DNA from: TCS-49 sp964442515
GTDB lineage: Bacteria; Campylobacterota; Campylobacteria; Campylobacterales; Sulfurovaceae
Direction of reading: 5' to 3'
Length of the DNA: 10,998 bases
NCBI GenBank assembly: GCA_964442515.1
Contig: CAYUAC010000066.1
Location: 1-10,998 of the forward strand
Within the stretch, counting starts at the first letter, position 1, and each line of letters opens with the position of its first letter. The notes beneath the pieces were generated by a model, which was not told the DNA's origin, searched no databases, and worked only from the letters and a program-made list of their open reading frames with translations. Made by a program: the position numbers and the translations under genes. This document shows positions 1-6,493 of this stretch, piece by piece.

Positions 1-528
1 TCTATTTTGGTTGATGGGATCGATATCAGCCAAATCGACCCTGCGGATTTGCGAAAAAGTATAGGCTACCAGGCACAGGATACGCATCTGTTTGAAGGGA
101 CTATCAAAAGCAATATCGTAGGAAGTTACGCTTATGTAGGTGATGAGTGGATGCTTGAGTGTGCAAAGATCAGTACGGTAAATGATTTTGTCAAGCTTCA
201 TCCCATGGGGTATGATATGCCAATAGGTGAAAGAGGAGCAGGGCTTAGCGGGGGACAAAGGCAAAGTGTGGGCTTGGCACGTGCACTGATGAGTGATGCC
301 AATGTTATGTTGTATGATGAACCCACTAATGCGATGGATCAAACCACTGAAAGCAACGTATTGAAAAATTTAAAAAAGCATTTACAGGAAAAAACACTGC
401 TTTTAGTAACACAAAAGATGAATATGCTTGAACTTTGTGACAAAGCTATAGTTTTTCATGAGGGCAAAAAGATACTTGATGGCAGTAAAAGTGAAGTATT
501 GGCAAAATTAGGCGGTAGCAATGGGTAG
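1..528 (+). CDS. Type I secretion ABC transporter ATPase (LapB/HlyB class), C-terminal part
   Basis: This is the 3' end of a gene that begins before the window; the reading frame is open from base 1. What is visible is the second half of an ABC nucleotide-binding domain: Q-loop region (IGYQAQD), signature LSGGQRQ at about 238-258, Walker B VMLYDEPT and D-loop NAMD. Walker A and the membrane domain lie upstream. The D-loop AMD and following TE resemble LapB-type type I secretion ATPases, and the membrane-fusion gene overlaps it by 8 bases (521-528), so it is very likely the energising subunit that exports the adhesin encoded at 3055. Oddity: the switch (H-loop) position reads LLLVTQK, with Gln (412-414, CAA) where the family has His (VTHR/VTHK). 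Family assignment is strong; export of this particular adhesin is inferred from context. Confidence 0.93.
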   Translation, partial: SILVDGIDISQIDPADLRKSIGYQAQDTHLFEGTIKSNIVGSYAYVGDEWMLECAKISTVNDFVKLHPMGYDMPIGERGAGLSGGQRQSVGLARALMSDANVMLYDEPTNAMDQTTESNVLKNLKKHLQEKTLLLVTQKMNMLELCDKAIVFHEGKKILDGSKSEVLAKLGGSNG

Positions 529-1933
529 GTTTGAACAAATGATCTCTAAAATAAAAGAGTATTACAAGCTGGTCACATCCTCTGCTTTTTTTGATAAGAA
601 CCCTATAAAAAAACAAAAAAATCTTAACAGTAGAGATTACGAGTTTATGGGGAGTCTCAGCAGTGCGATCATGCAGATACAGCCGCAAAAACTGCACTAT
701 CTTATCATAGCATTTACGGTAGTGATCGCAAGTTTTTTACTGTGGGCGGGTTTAACAAAGATCGATGAAATCGCCAGAGGGCAGGGAAGCGTGATACCAA
801 GCGGGCAAAATCAAATCGTACAAAACCTTGAAGGCGGGATTGTTTCACACATTTACGTACAAGAGGGAGCATTAGTTCAAAAAGGCGATACGCTGCTTAA
901 AATAAAAAATGCAAAATCATTTTCACTGAAAAGTGCCAGTGCGGTAAAGGAAAAAGCGATTTTGGCAAAGATTGAGAGATTGCAAGCCCAGCTTGATCAG
1001 CAAAATGAGTTTATTGTTGCAACTCATGATATCGATATGCAGCTTTTTTTAAACAATGAAAAAATGCTGTATGATACAAACATTCAAAATCTCAATACAA
1101 AGATAAACTCCATCTCAGATAAGCTTTCGCAAAAAAACAGTGAACTAGCTGATGCCAAGCAAAGAGTAAAACACCTCACAAATGCACTATCGATGATAAA
1201 TGAAGAGGTAGAGATGGTAGCACCCATGGTAAAAAGAGGTGTTAAATCCAAGGTTGAGTTTTTGCAGCTGCAACGTGAAGCAAACAGTGCGCAACAGGAG
1301 TTAAACAGTGCTGAGTTTTCCATTGAGCGTTTAAGCAGCGAGATAGAGGAGTTGCAAAAAAATAAGCAGCAAGTCTACCAAGAGTTTGAGGCAAAAACAC
1401 AAGAGGAGTTAAATGAAGCCTATTCACAGCTTAAGCAGGTGCAGGCAAATTTAACGGGATTAAGCGATCAAGTCCAACGAACCACCGTTAAAGCCCCGCA
1501 AAACGGAGTGGTAAAGAAGCTTTTTGTAAATACCATCGGCGGAGCGGTCAAACCTGCACAGGATTTGGTAGAGATCGTTCCAACAGATGAAAAACTTTTA
1601 GTAGAGGTTAAGATCAAACCCTCCGATATCGCTTTTATCTACAAAGGGCAAGATGCGACCGTAAAGTTTTCAGCGTATGATTTTGCAATTTACGGCGGAC
1701 TCAAAGCAAAAGTTGTCAATATCAGCCCCGATACGATTACGGAGGAAAAAGAAACCTACTATCTTGTTACCGTTGAAACAGAAAAAAATTATATTTTAAG
1801 AAATGACAAGCATCTAAAGATCATCCCCGGGATGATGGCAGATGTTGATATTTTAACGGGAAAAAAATCGATCTTGGATTATATACTCAAACCGATCTTA
1901 AAAACGACGCAGTATACCTTTACGGAGCGATGA
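521..1933 (+). CDS. Type I secretion membrane-fusion protein (HlyD/LapC family)
   Basis: A 470-residue periplasmic adaptor that links the inner-membrane ABC transporter to an outer-membrane TolC-like pore. Order of parts: cytoplasmic N-terminus (1-57), one membrane segment (about 58-76, LIIAFTVVIASFLLWAG), first lipoyl half with the hallmark QNLEGGIV (101-108) and V.EG..V.KGD.L, a long coiled-coil hairpin (about 135-320, rich in Gln/Glu/Lys), second lipoyl half (VKAPQNGVVKKL, 323-334), then beta-barrel (VEVKIKPSDIAFI) and the conserved C-terminus with PGMMADVDILTGKKS (436-450). Length and architecture match full-length HlyD/LapC proteins. The ATG at 521 lies inside the end of the ATPase gene, indicating translational coupling. 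The partner pore gene is not in the window. I see nothing truncated or unusual in it. Confidence 0.95.
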   Translation: MGRFEQMISKIKEYYKLVTSSAFFDKNPIKKQKNLNSRDYEFMGSLSSAIMQIQPQKLHYLIIAFTVVIASFLLWAGLTKIDEIARGQGSVIPSGQNQIVQNLEGGIVSHIYVQEGALVQKGDTLLKIKNAKSFSLKSASAVKEKAILAKIERLQAQLDQQNEFIVATHDIDMQLFLNNEKMLYDTNIQNLNTKINSISDKLSQKNSELADAKQRVKHLTNALSMINEEVEMVAPMVKRGVKSKVEFLQLQREANSAQQELNSAEFSIERLSSEIEELQKNKQQVYQEFEAKTQEELNEAYSQLKQVQANLTGLSDQVQRTTVKAPQNGVVKKLFVNTIGGAVKPAQDLVEIVPTDEKLLVEVKIKPSDIAFIYKGQDATVKFSAYDFAIYGGLKAKVVNISPDTITEEKETYYLVTVETEKNYILRNDKHLKIIPGMMADVDILTGKKSILDYILKPILKTTQYTFTER

Positions 1934-1934
1934 A

Positions 1935-2516
1935 GTGAAACCGATTCTTTATAGTTACGATATAAACCATATCTTGCACTGGGAAAATATTTTAAAAGAT
2001 ACGGGATATAAAAGTATTGATGATTTAGATGCGATCAATGATGTCAAAGATGAATTGATCATTGTTGCTTATGAAGAAAAAACATTTTCAACCATGCACA
2101 AACTGATGGAAAATAATAAAACCCTGGTGTTAGATACTACTCCTTCACTGCTCAAAGCTAAACAGGTTTTTGCTAACGGTGCTAGAGGGTACGGCAATAC
2201 CTTGATGTCAAAAGTGTATATGCAATCAGCCCTTGAAAGCATACAAAGTGAAAATATTTGGTTTATTCCAACGCTTACAAAAGAACTTATCCAATCACTC
2301 AATACAAATGAGAGTACGACAAATACGCAAAAAGTGCTGCAAAACTTAACCGCTAAGGAAAAAGAGATAGCACTGCTTTTACAGCAGGGGCATTACAACC
2401 AAAAGATAGCTGCAAAACTCGGAGTTAGCATCAACACCGTCAAATCCCACATCAAAAATATTTACGCCAAAGTAGGGGTAAAAGATAAGCTGTCGTTTAT
2501 AAAGATAATGGGGTAG
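1935..2516 (+). CDS. LuxR-family transcriptional regulator with degenerate receiver-like domain
   Basis: A 193-residue DNA-binding regulator. The C-terminal LuxR/GerE helix-turn-helix (about 138-190) is canonical: LTAKEKEIALLLQQG, then IAAKLGVSINTVKSHIKNIY. The N-terminal 120 residues look like a receiver fold (GARGYGNTLMSKVYMQSALESI resembles the alpha4-beta5 region), but no acidic pair near the N-terminus and no Asp at the expected phosphorylation site (LIIVAYEE) can be seen, so phospho-signalling is unlikely. The start is GTG at 1935, one base after the LapC stop, preceded by GGAG at 1924-1927; the nearby ATG at 1930 is followed at once by a stop. Being the third gene of the transporter operon and upstream of the adhesin, it probably regulates adhesin expression, as the similarly degenerate CsgD does for curli. 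That role is inference. Confidence 0.88.
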   Translation: MKPILYSYDINHILHWENILKDTGYKSIDDLDAINDVKDELIIVAYEEKTFSTMHKLMENNKTLVLDTTPSLLKAKQVFANGARGYGNTLMSKVYMQSALESIQSENIWFIPTLTKELIQSLNTNESTTNTQKVLQNLTAKEKEIALLLQQGHYNQKIAAKLGVSINTVKSHIKNIYAKVGVKDKLSFIKIMG

Positions 2517-2517
2517 T

Positions 2518-2672
2518 TTACGTAAGTCGATCAATGGTTTTATTCGGATTTTGTCTACAGTCTAAAACCGCATAAATTAAAACTTTATCATTTTGCATTT
2601 TGTAGTAGATTGAGTATGGAAACCTTTTTGTACGTCTAATTCCGCTTCATCTAATATATGGATGTTGTGCAA
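2518..2672 (-). pseudogene. Decayed ParE/RelE-type toxin (internal deletion and frameshift)
   Basis: Reading the minus strand just after the antitoxin stop, a TTG at 2672-2670 opens a typical toxin N-terminus (HNIHILDEAELDV, to about 2631). This frame soon leaves family similarity and stops. In another frame, from 2628 to the stop at 2520-2518, the toxin C-terminus is clear: KRFPYSIYYKM, then VLIYAVLDCRQNPN. The two pieces together give about 50 residues, while the family is usually 90-100, so roughly 45-50 residues from the middle are missing and the ends are out of frame. The product should be inactive. The family call (ParE/RelE superfamily, plasmid-stabilisation type) rests on the RFPYSIYY and AVLDxRQNP motifs and on the antitoxin next door. 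An assembly error could mimic this but is less likely. Confidence 0.8.
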
Positions 2673-2673
2673 A

Positions 2674-2889
2674 CTAGAGACCCGTTAATCTTTTTTTTAC
2701 ATCATCAATACGATTAAATTTTGAACTACCGTTTTTTATATTTTCTTCTCGTTGTGATAACGTGTCTAGATGCCATTGAGGAGTGAATCTGTTTTCATCA
2801 ACATTTTTGCTCATATCCTCCCACAACTCTTCTAAAATAATAAATTTATCGCTCAAGCTTAAATTTTTTATATCAAGTGAGAGTTGCAT
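2674..2889 (-). CDS. Addiction-module antitoxin (PF09720-like), toxin partner decayed
   Basis: A 71-residue protein with the layout of the short antitoxins paired with ParE/RelE-type toxins: LSLSDKFIILEELWEDMSK (11-28) matches the family's conserved 'L...EL...LW..L' helix, then PQWHLDTLSQR (37-47) with the typical W-H, and the C-terminal VKKRL that would wrap the toxin. The ATG at 2889-2887 is preferred over a TTG at 2928-2926 because GGAGG lies at 2898-2894 and because the longer start would fall inside the promoter/operator palindrome. The frame is intact, and the toxin gene directly downstream (2672-2518) is broken, so this antitoxin is orphaned in place; it may still repress its own promoter or neutralise a related toxin elsewhere in the genome. 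The module runs opposite to the adhesin locus and splits it. Confidence 0.85.
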   Translation of the reverse strand: MQLSLDIKNLSLSDKFIILEELWEDMSKNVDENRFTPQWHLDTLSQREENIKNGSSKFNRIDDVKKRLTGL

Positions 2890-2917
2890 AGTGCCTCCGA
2901 TATAGATTTGATATTTC

Positions 2918-2939
2918 ATTGTATCCAATTAGATACAAT
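2918..2939. promoter_or_regulatory. Palindromic operator ATTGTATC-N6-GATACAAT
   Basis: A perfect inverted repeat with 8-base arms (2918-2925 and 2932-2939) around a 6-base AT-rich spacer. It overlaps the predicted antitoxin promoter, the usual place for the autoregulatory operator of a toxin-antitoxin module. Which protein binds it is inference. Confidence 0.6.
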
Positions 2940-2946
2940 AAATCAA
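2918..2946 (-). promoter_or_regulatory. Antitoxin promoter (TTGATT-17-TACAAT)
   Basis: On the minus strand TTGATT (2946-2941) is followed after 17 bases by TACAAT (2923-2918), a good sigma-70-type pair located about 30 bases upstream of the antitoxin ATG. The palindrome at 2918-2939 covers the -10 box and most of the spacer, which suits autorepression by the antitoxin. Confidence 0.6.
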
Positions 2947-2974
2947 AAACCGCTCCATCTAACTACGGTAACAC

Positions 2975-2990
2975 TCACCCTTGCGGGTGA
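2975..2990. other. Short stem-loop TCACCC-TTGC-GGGTGA
   Basis: A perfect 6-bp inverted repeat with a 4-base loop lies between the antitoxin promoter and the adhesin promoter; outer GTA (2968-2970) and TAC (2991-2993) could add three pairs past a 4-base bulge. Neither strand has a U-run after it, so it is not a convincing terminator. Upstream of the predicted adhesin -35 it could be a regulator site. Confidence 0.35.
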
Positions 2991-2999
2991 TACACAAAT

Positions 3000-3028
3000 T
3001 TTACAAAACCCAATAAACTTACAATAAT
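3000..3028 (+). promoter_or_regulatory. Candidate adhesin promoter (TTTACA-17-AATAAT)
   Basis: TTTACA (3000-3005) and AATAAT (3023-3028) are 17 bases apart, with an overlapping TACAAT at 3020-3025. They lie about 30 bases before the adhesin ATG, which has AGGGG at 3044-3048. Such motifs are frequent in AT-rich DNA, so confidence is moderate. Confidence 0.4.
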
Positions 3029-3054
3029 AAAAATTTCTTATTTAGGGGTATGTT

Positions 3055-6000
3055 ATGGAGATCGCAAAAGTAAACACTGTTGAGGGTACATTTTATGCCA
3101 AAGATGCCAACGGGGAGGTAAGAGAGCTTCAAGCAGGTGATGTCATCAAAGAGGGTGAAGTTGTTTTTGGTGACAGCAGCAACACTGCAAACGATAAAGT
3201 AGTACTAAATCTACACAACGACGTAACAGCACAGGTACAAGCAGATGATGCTCAAACCTTTGATGCAACGATGAGTGCAACTGCTTATGGAGACGATGAG
3301 ATCTCTTTTTCTCTTGAAGCAGCGGATCTGATCGCAAGAGCAGGTGATGAAGTGGATATAACCAGTGACCTAAGAGATGCAGAGTTTGAAGAAGAGTCAC
3401 TCCAAACCAAAGAAACAGACGGTGAAGAAAATCCCGAAGATATCCTCGATGAAGAAGCTGCAGAAGGTGAGGAAGAGATTGAAGGCGAAACGCTCAATCT
3501 TAACTTCCAATTTAGAGACGGCAACAGTGTTGATGTTATAAGCGGATTACGTGATCGAGAGTTTATAAACAGAACGCAAGATTATCAAGAGGAAGAAGAG
3601 TTTAAAAGCGAAGATGAAAATAGACTTAATACAGATATTCAAGGTACTACGCCCAGCCAAACTTTTGAAACAAGTAACCCAAGTATCATAACTCCTCCAA
3701 CAAGTGGACCAATCGGCGATAATGAGTTTACGCCCCAACCCGAGGTTTCACAACCTGAACCAAAGCCACAACCTGAACCTGAACCTGAACCTGAAGCGCC
3801 TGCACAACCAAACGTATTGATCTCAATCGATGACGTAACAGTCAACGAAGCTACAGGCAAAGCAACGCTTACGGTAACACTTTCAAAAGCGAGTACAAAT
3901 GCACTAACGGTTGATTATGAGACAAGTGATGCTACGGCAGTAAATGCACATGACTATACTTCAACAAACGGCACGTTAACGTTTACAGCAGGAGAAACAG
4001 GTAAAACAATTGAAGTGACTATCACAAACGATGATATATATGAAGGAAGTGAAACGCTGCACGTAAATTTATCAAATCCAACCGGCGGTGCAACTATCGA
4101 TAAAGGTCAAGGTATTATTACTATAAAAGATGACGGTACGGGTACGATAGAAGGCGAAAATCCACTTGATAACGACCAACCGACAATGACGATTGCCGAT
4201 ACGGTTACCGAAGAGGGAAGCAATGCAATATTTGACGTTACGCTTTCAAATGAAGCAAAAGCACCGTATACCGTAACGTTTGACACGACTGTAAACGGTA
4301 GTGCAGAAGCAGACGACATCACTACGCCGATAGTGGTAAAAGATTCAAACGGTAATGAAATTACTGCAAACGGGGACGGAAGCTACACCGTACCCGCAGG
4401 TGAAACAGATTTGAGCGTAGAGGTACCGACGGTTGATGATGCTGTGTATGAAGGTGATGAAACGTTTGAACTTAATGGAAAGACGGAGTTTATGAACAGT
4501 GATACGTCAGGCATTGGAACAATCAAAGATGACGGAAGTGCCGCAGACGGTGACGATGCAGACAGTGACGCAGATGATGATATGCCTATTGTTTCCATTG
4601 CGGCAACAGATAATAATGCGATTGAGGGAACAACCAATGATACGGTAATATTTGCCGTTACACAGACAAATTTAAGTGATTTTGATACAACAGTCGATAT
4701 AAATCTTAATTTAGATCAAATCGAGGTTGTTGATATAACATCAATTAGCTATACCGATGCAAACGGTAATGCCGTGAACTTAAATGATGTGACATCTATC
4801 GGTAACTTTGTAACAAACGGCGACAGTGTTAAAATTGCCGCCGGGGAAACCGGAGCCGGTGATATTACTATAACGGTAGCTGATGATGCAGAGTATGAAG
4901 TTTCCGAGTCGTTAAATATGACAATATCCAATCCTGATAATGCTGTTTTAGGAACAGACTCTGCGTCTGCAACGATTTATGATGAAGATTCAAACAATCC
5001 AAATGAAGCTAATCCTAATAACATAGACAGTGAGGGGGACAAACCGCCGAGCTTGAAAATGGATGCAAATCATAAGGTGGAATTCTTTGATTCCGATACG
5101 GTAGAGGTTGTAGAAGGCAAATTAGAAATAACGACCAATTTAGTCGTTACGCTTGATGTCTCAGGTTCGATGGGAAGCGGTAGATTGGATTTAGCAAAAG
5201 AGTCTCTTGAAGCTGTGATAAACCAATACAAAGCTGAGGGAACGACTAAAGTTAATCTTACAACCTTTTCCAGTGATGCAACAAATCATGGTTGGATGAA
5301 TGCAGATGATGCGATTGCGGCTATAAATGGTTTAAGTGCAGGCGGTTGGACAAATTACGAAGGTGCTATCAAAGAAACAACCCAAAATGTTGATTTCACC
5401 GGTCATGAGGCATCAAGAACACTTTCGTTTTTCATCTCCGACGGAGATCCGACGCAAGAGTTAGATGGTTCAGGAAACCCTTCAGATGATACTAGTACTA
5501 GCAACGTTATGGATTCACTTGACGCAACCGCAGGTGCCACAATTGACGGGGTGACGTACGGTCGGGTTGATCAACAATACTACGATATGTGGAAAAATTT
5601 TACGACAGATCAAACCAACGGCGTTGAAACCACGACTATCGGTTTAGGAGATGGGTTGAGCAGTGACGGGAAACAATACCTGGATATGATGGCGGATGCT
5701 TATGAGGGCGAAGCACTGTTTGTTGAAGACAGTGTTGATGAGTTAACGGCTGCTCTTTCACCCGAAGAAACTATAGAAGGAAATGTATTTGATTTTGTTG
5801 AAGCGTATTCAGATCTTTCAATTGAAGCTATAACAATCGACGGAGTTGAGTATAACCAAACGGTAACTGATGAAGCAATCGACGGAAAAGGACAATTTGG
5901 CATCGACTTTGATACGGGTGAATATAGTTACAGTATCAAGAAAAATGAGTTTGATGCAGATAGTGTTCAAACGTTTGGCGTAAAAGTAAGCGATGCAAAC

Positions 6001-6462
6001 AATAATGAATTAGATTTTGATGTTGACATGCACGTCTTTACGTTCCATCCGACAATAACGGGGGATGCAAACGATAACGAAATAACGTACAACCCAACGG
6101 CAATCATCGACGGGGACGACGGGGATGATACGCTTGTATTGTTGGACGAACAAGGAATCGATTTTAGCGATGAAGTGCTAGAAGTTGCAACAATTGACAA
6201 CATTGAAACAATCGCTATGGATAACACATCGGCAAACAGCTTGACAAATCTTACGCTTGATGATGTCGTTGATATGACGGATAATGACAATGAAATAGCT
6301 ATCACCGGTGATAACGACGATAGCGTGGAAGTAGATACTTCAGGTTGGTCAGAAGATAGTACGGTAGATAACGGCGATACGACGACACATACGTACTCAA
6401 AAGACGGTGATACGGTAAAAATCACCGTTGATGATGACATCGGTACAATCAACGGATTATAA
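3055..6462 (+). CDS. LapA-like type I secreted adhesin with VWA and Calx-beta domains
   Basis: A 1135-residue, strongly acidic protein in which I find no cysteine, typical of type I secretion substrates. In order: N-terminal retention module (about 1-95, beta-rich, KVNTVEG and AGDVIKEGEVVFGDSS); acidic region with a duplicated VD-x-x-S-x-LRD-x-EF motif (101-111 and 160-170); Pro/Glu linker (229-252); three Calx-beta-like domains (about 253-360, 375-494, 510-645), the first two ending in IKDDG; a VWA domain (about 690-900) with intact MIDAS residues (DVSGS 701-705, T766 in GGWTN, D796 in FISDGDPT); a further beta domain (905-995); and a tail with a single RTX-like stretch (DGDDGDDTLVL, 1020-1029) and a beta-rich C-terminal secretion region. 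LapG and LapD genes directly downstream support a LapA-type, protease-releasable adhesin. No TAAG/PAAG cleavage site is seen; the best dialanine is EAAEG (134-138). It is much smaller than Pseudomonas LapA. Its ligand is unknown. Confidence 0.92.
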   Translation: MEIAKVNTVEGTFYAKDANGEVRELQAGDVIKEGEVVFGDSSNTANDKVVLNLHNDVTAQVQADDAQTFDATMSATAYGDDEISFSLEAADLIARAGDEVDITSDLRDAEFEEESLQTKETDGEENPEDILDEEAAEGEEEIEGETLNLNFQFRDGNSVDVISGLRDREFINRTQDYQEEEEFKSEDENRLNTDIQGTTPSQTFETSNPSIITPPTSGPIGDNEFTPQPEVSQPEPKPQPEPEPEPEAPAQPNVLISIDDVTVNEATGKATLTVTLSKASTNALTVDYETSDATAVNAHDYTSTNGTLTFTAGETGKTIEVTITNDDIYEGSETLHVNLSNPTGGATIDKGQGIITIKDDGTGTIEGENPLDNDQPTMTIADTVTEEGSNAIFDVTLSNEAKAPYTVTFDTTVNGSAEADDITTPIVVKDSNGNEITANGDGSYTVPAGETDLSVEVPTVDDAVYEGDETFELNGKTEFMNSDTSGIGTIKDDGSAADGDDADSDADDDMPIVSIAATDNNAIEGTTNDTVIFAVTQTNLSDFDTTVDINLNLDQIEVVDITSISYTDANGNAVNLNDVTSIGNFVTNGDSVKIAAGETGAGDITITVADDAEYEVSESLNMTISNPDNAVLGTDSASATIYDEDSNNPNEANPNNIDSEGDKPPSLKMDANHKVEFFDSDTVEVVEGKLEITTNLVVTLDVSGSMGSGRLDLAKESLEAVINQYKAEGTTKVNLTTFSSDATNHGWMNADDAIAAINGLSAGGWTNYEGAIKETTQNVDFTGHEASRTLSFFISDGDPTQELDGSGNPSDDTSTSNVMDSLDATAGATIDGVTYGRVDQQYYDMWKNFTTDQTNGVETTTIGLGDGLSSDGKQYLDMMADAYEGEALFVEDSVDELTAALSPEETIEGNVFDFVEAYSDLSIEAITIDGVEYNQTVTDEAIDGKGQFGIDFDTGEYSYSIKKNEFDADSVQTFGVKVSDANNNELDFDVDMHVFTFHPTITGDANDNEITYNPTAIIDGDDGDDTLVLLDEQGIDFSDEVLEVATIDNIETIAMDNTSANSLTNLTLDDVVDMTDNDNEIAITGDNDDSVEVDTSGWSEDSTVDNGDTTTHTYSKDGDTVKITVDDDIGTINGL
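3772..3795 (+). repeat. Tandem hexamer (CCTGAA)4 in the adhesin Pro-Glu linker
   Basis: Four perfect copies of CCTGAA encode Pro-Glu repeats in the linker between the retention region and the first Calx-beta domain, with diverged copies just upstream (CCTGAACCAAAG). Because the unit is six bases, copy-number change would alter linker length without breaking the frame. Confidence 0.85.
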
Positions 6463-6493
6463 AGGATAGCAAGAAGTTGGATAAAATATTTAT

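Noticed and set aside
2674..2928. Longer antitoxin start at TTG 2928
   Set aside because: It would place the start inside the promoter palindrome; ATG 2889 has GGAGG right upstream and matches family length.
2971..2993. Stem-loop before the adhesin as a c-di-GMP riboswitch or a terminator
   Set aside because: Too small and without conserved riboswitch core sequence; no U-run follows on either strand, and it lies upstream of the predicted transcript start.
3700..3800. Repeat cluster as a CRISPR array
   Set aside because: Units are contiguous in-frame hexamers coding Pro-Glu, with no spacers.
5967..6452. A 161-residue minus-strand ORF antisense to the adhesin end, and similar long antisense frames at 3146-4931
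   Set aside because: They are Ser/Val/Ile-rich shadows created by the Asp/Thr/Asn-rich adhesin codons, with no ribosome-binding sites or recognisable domains.
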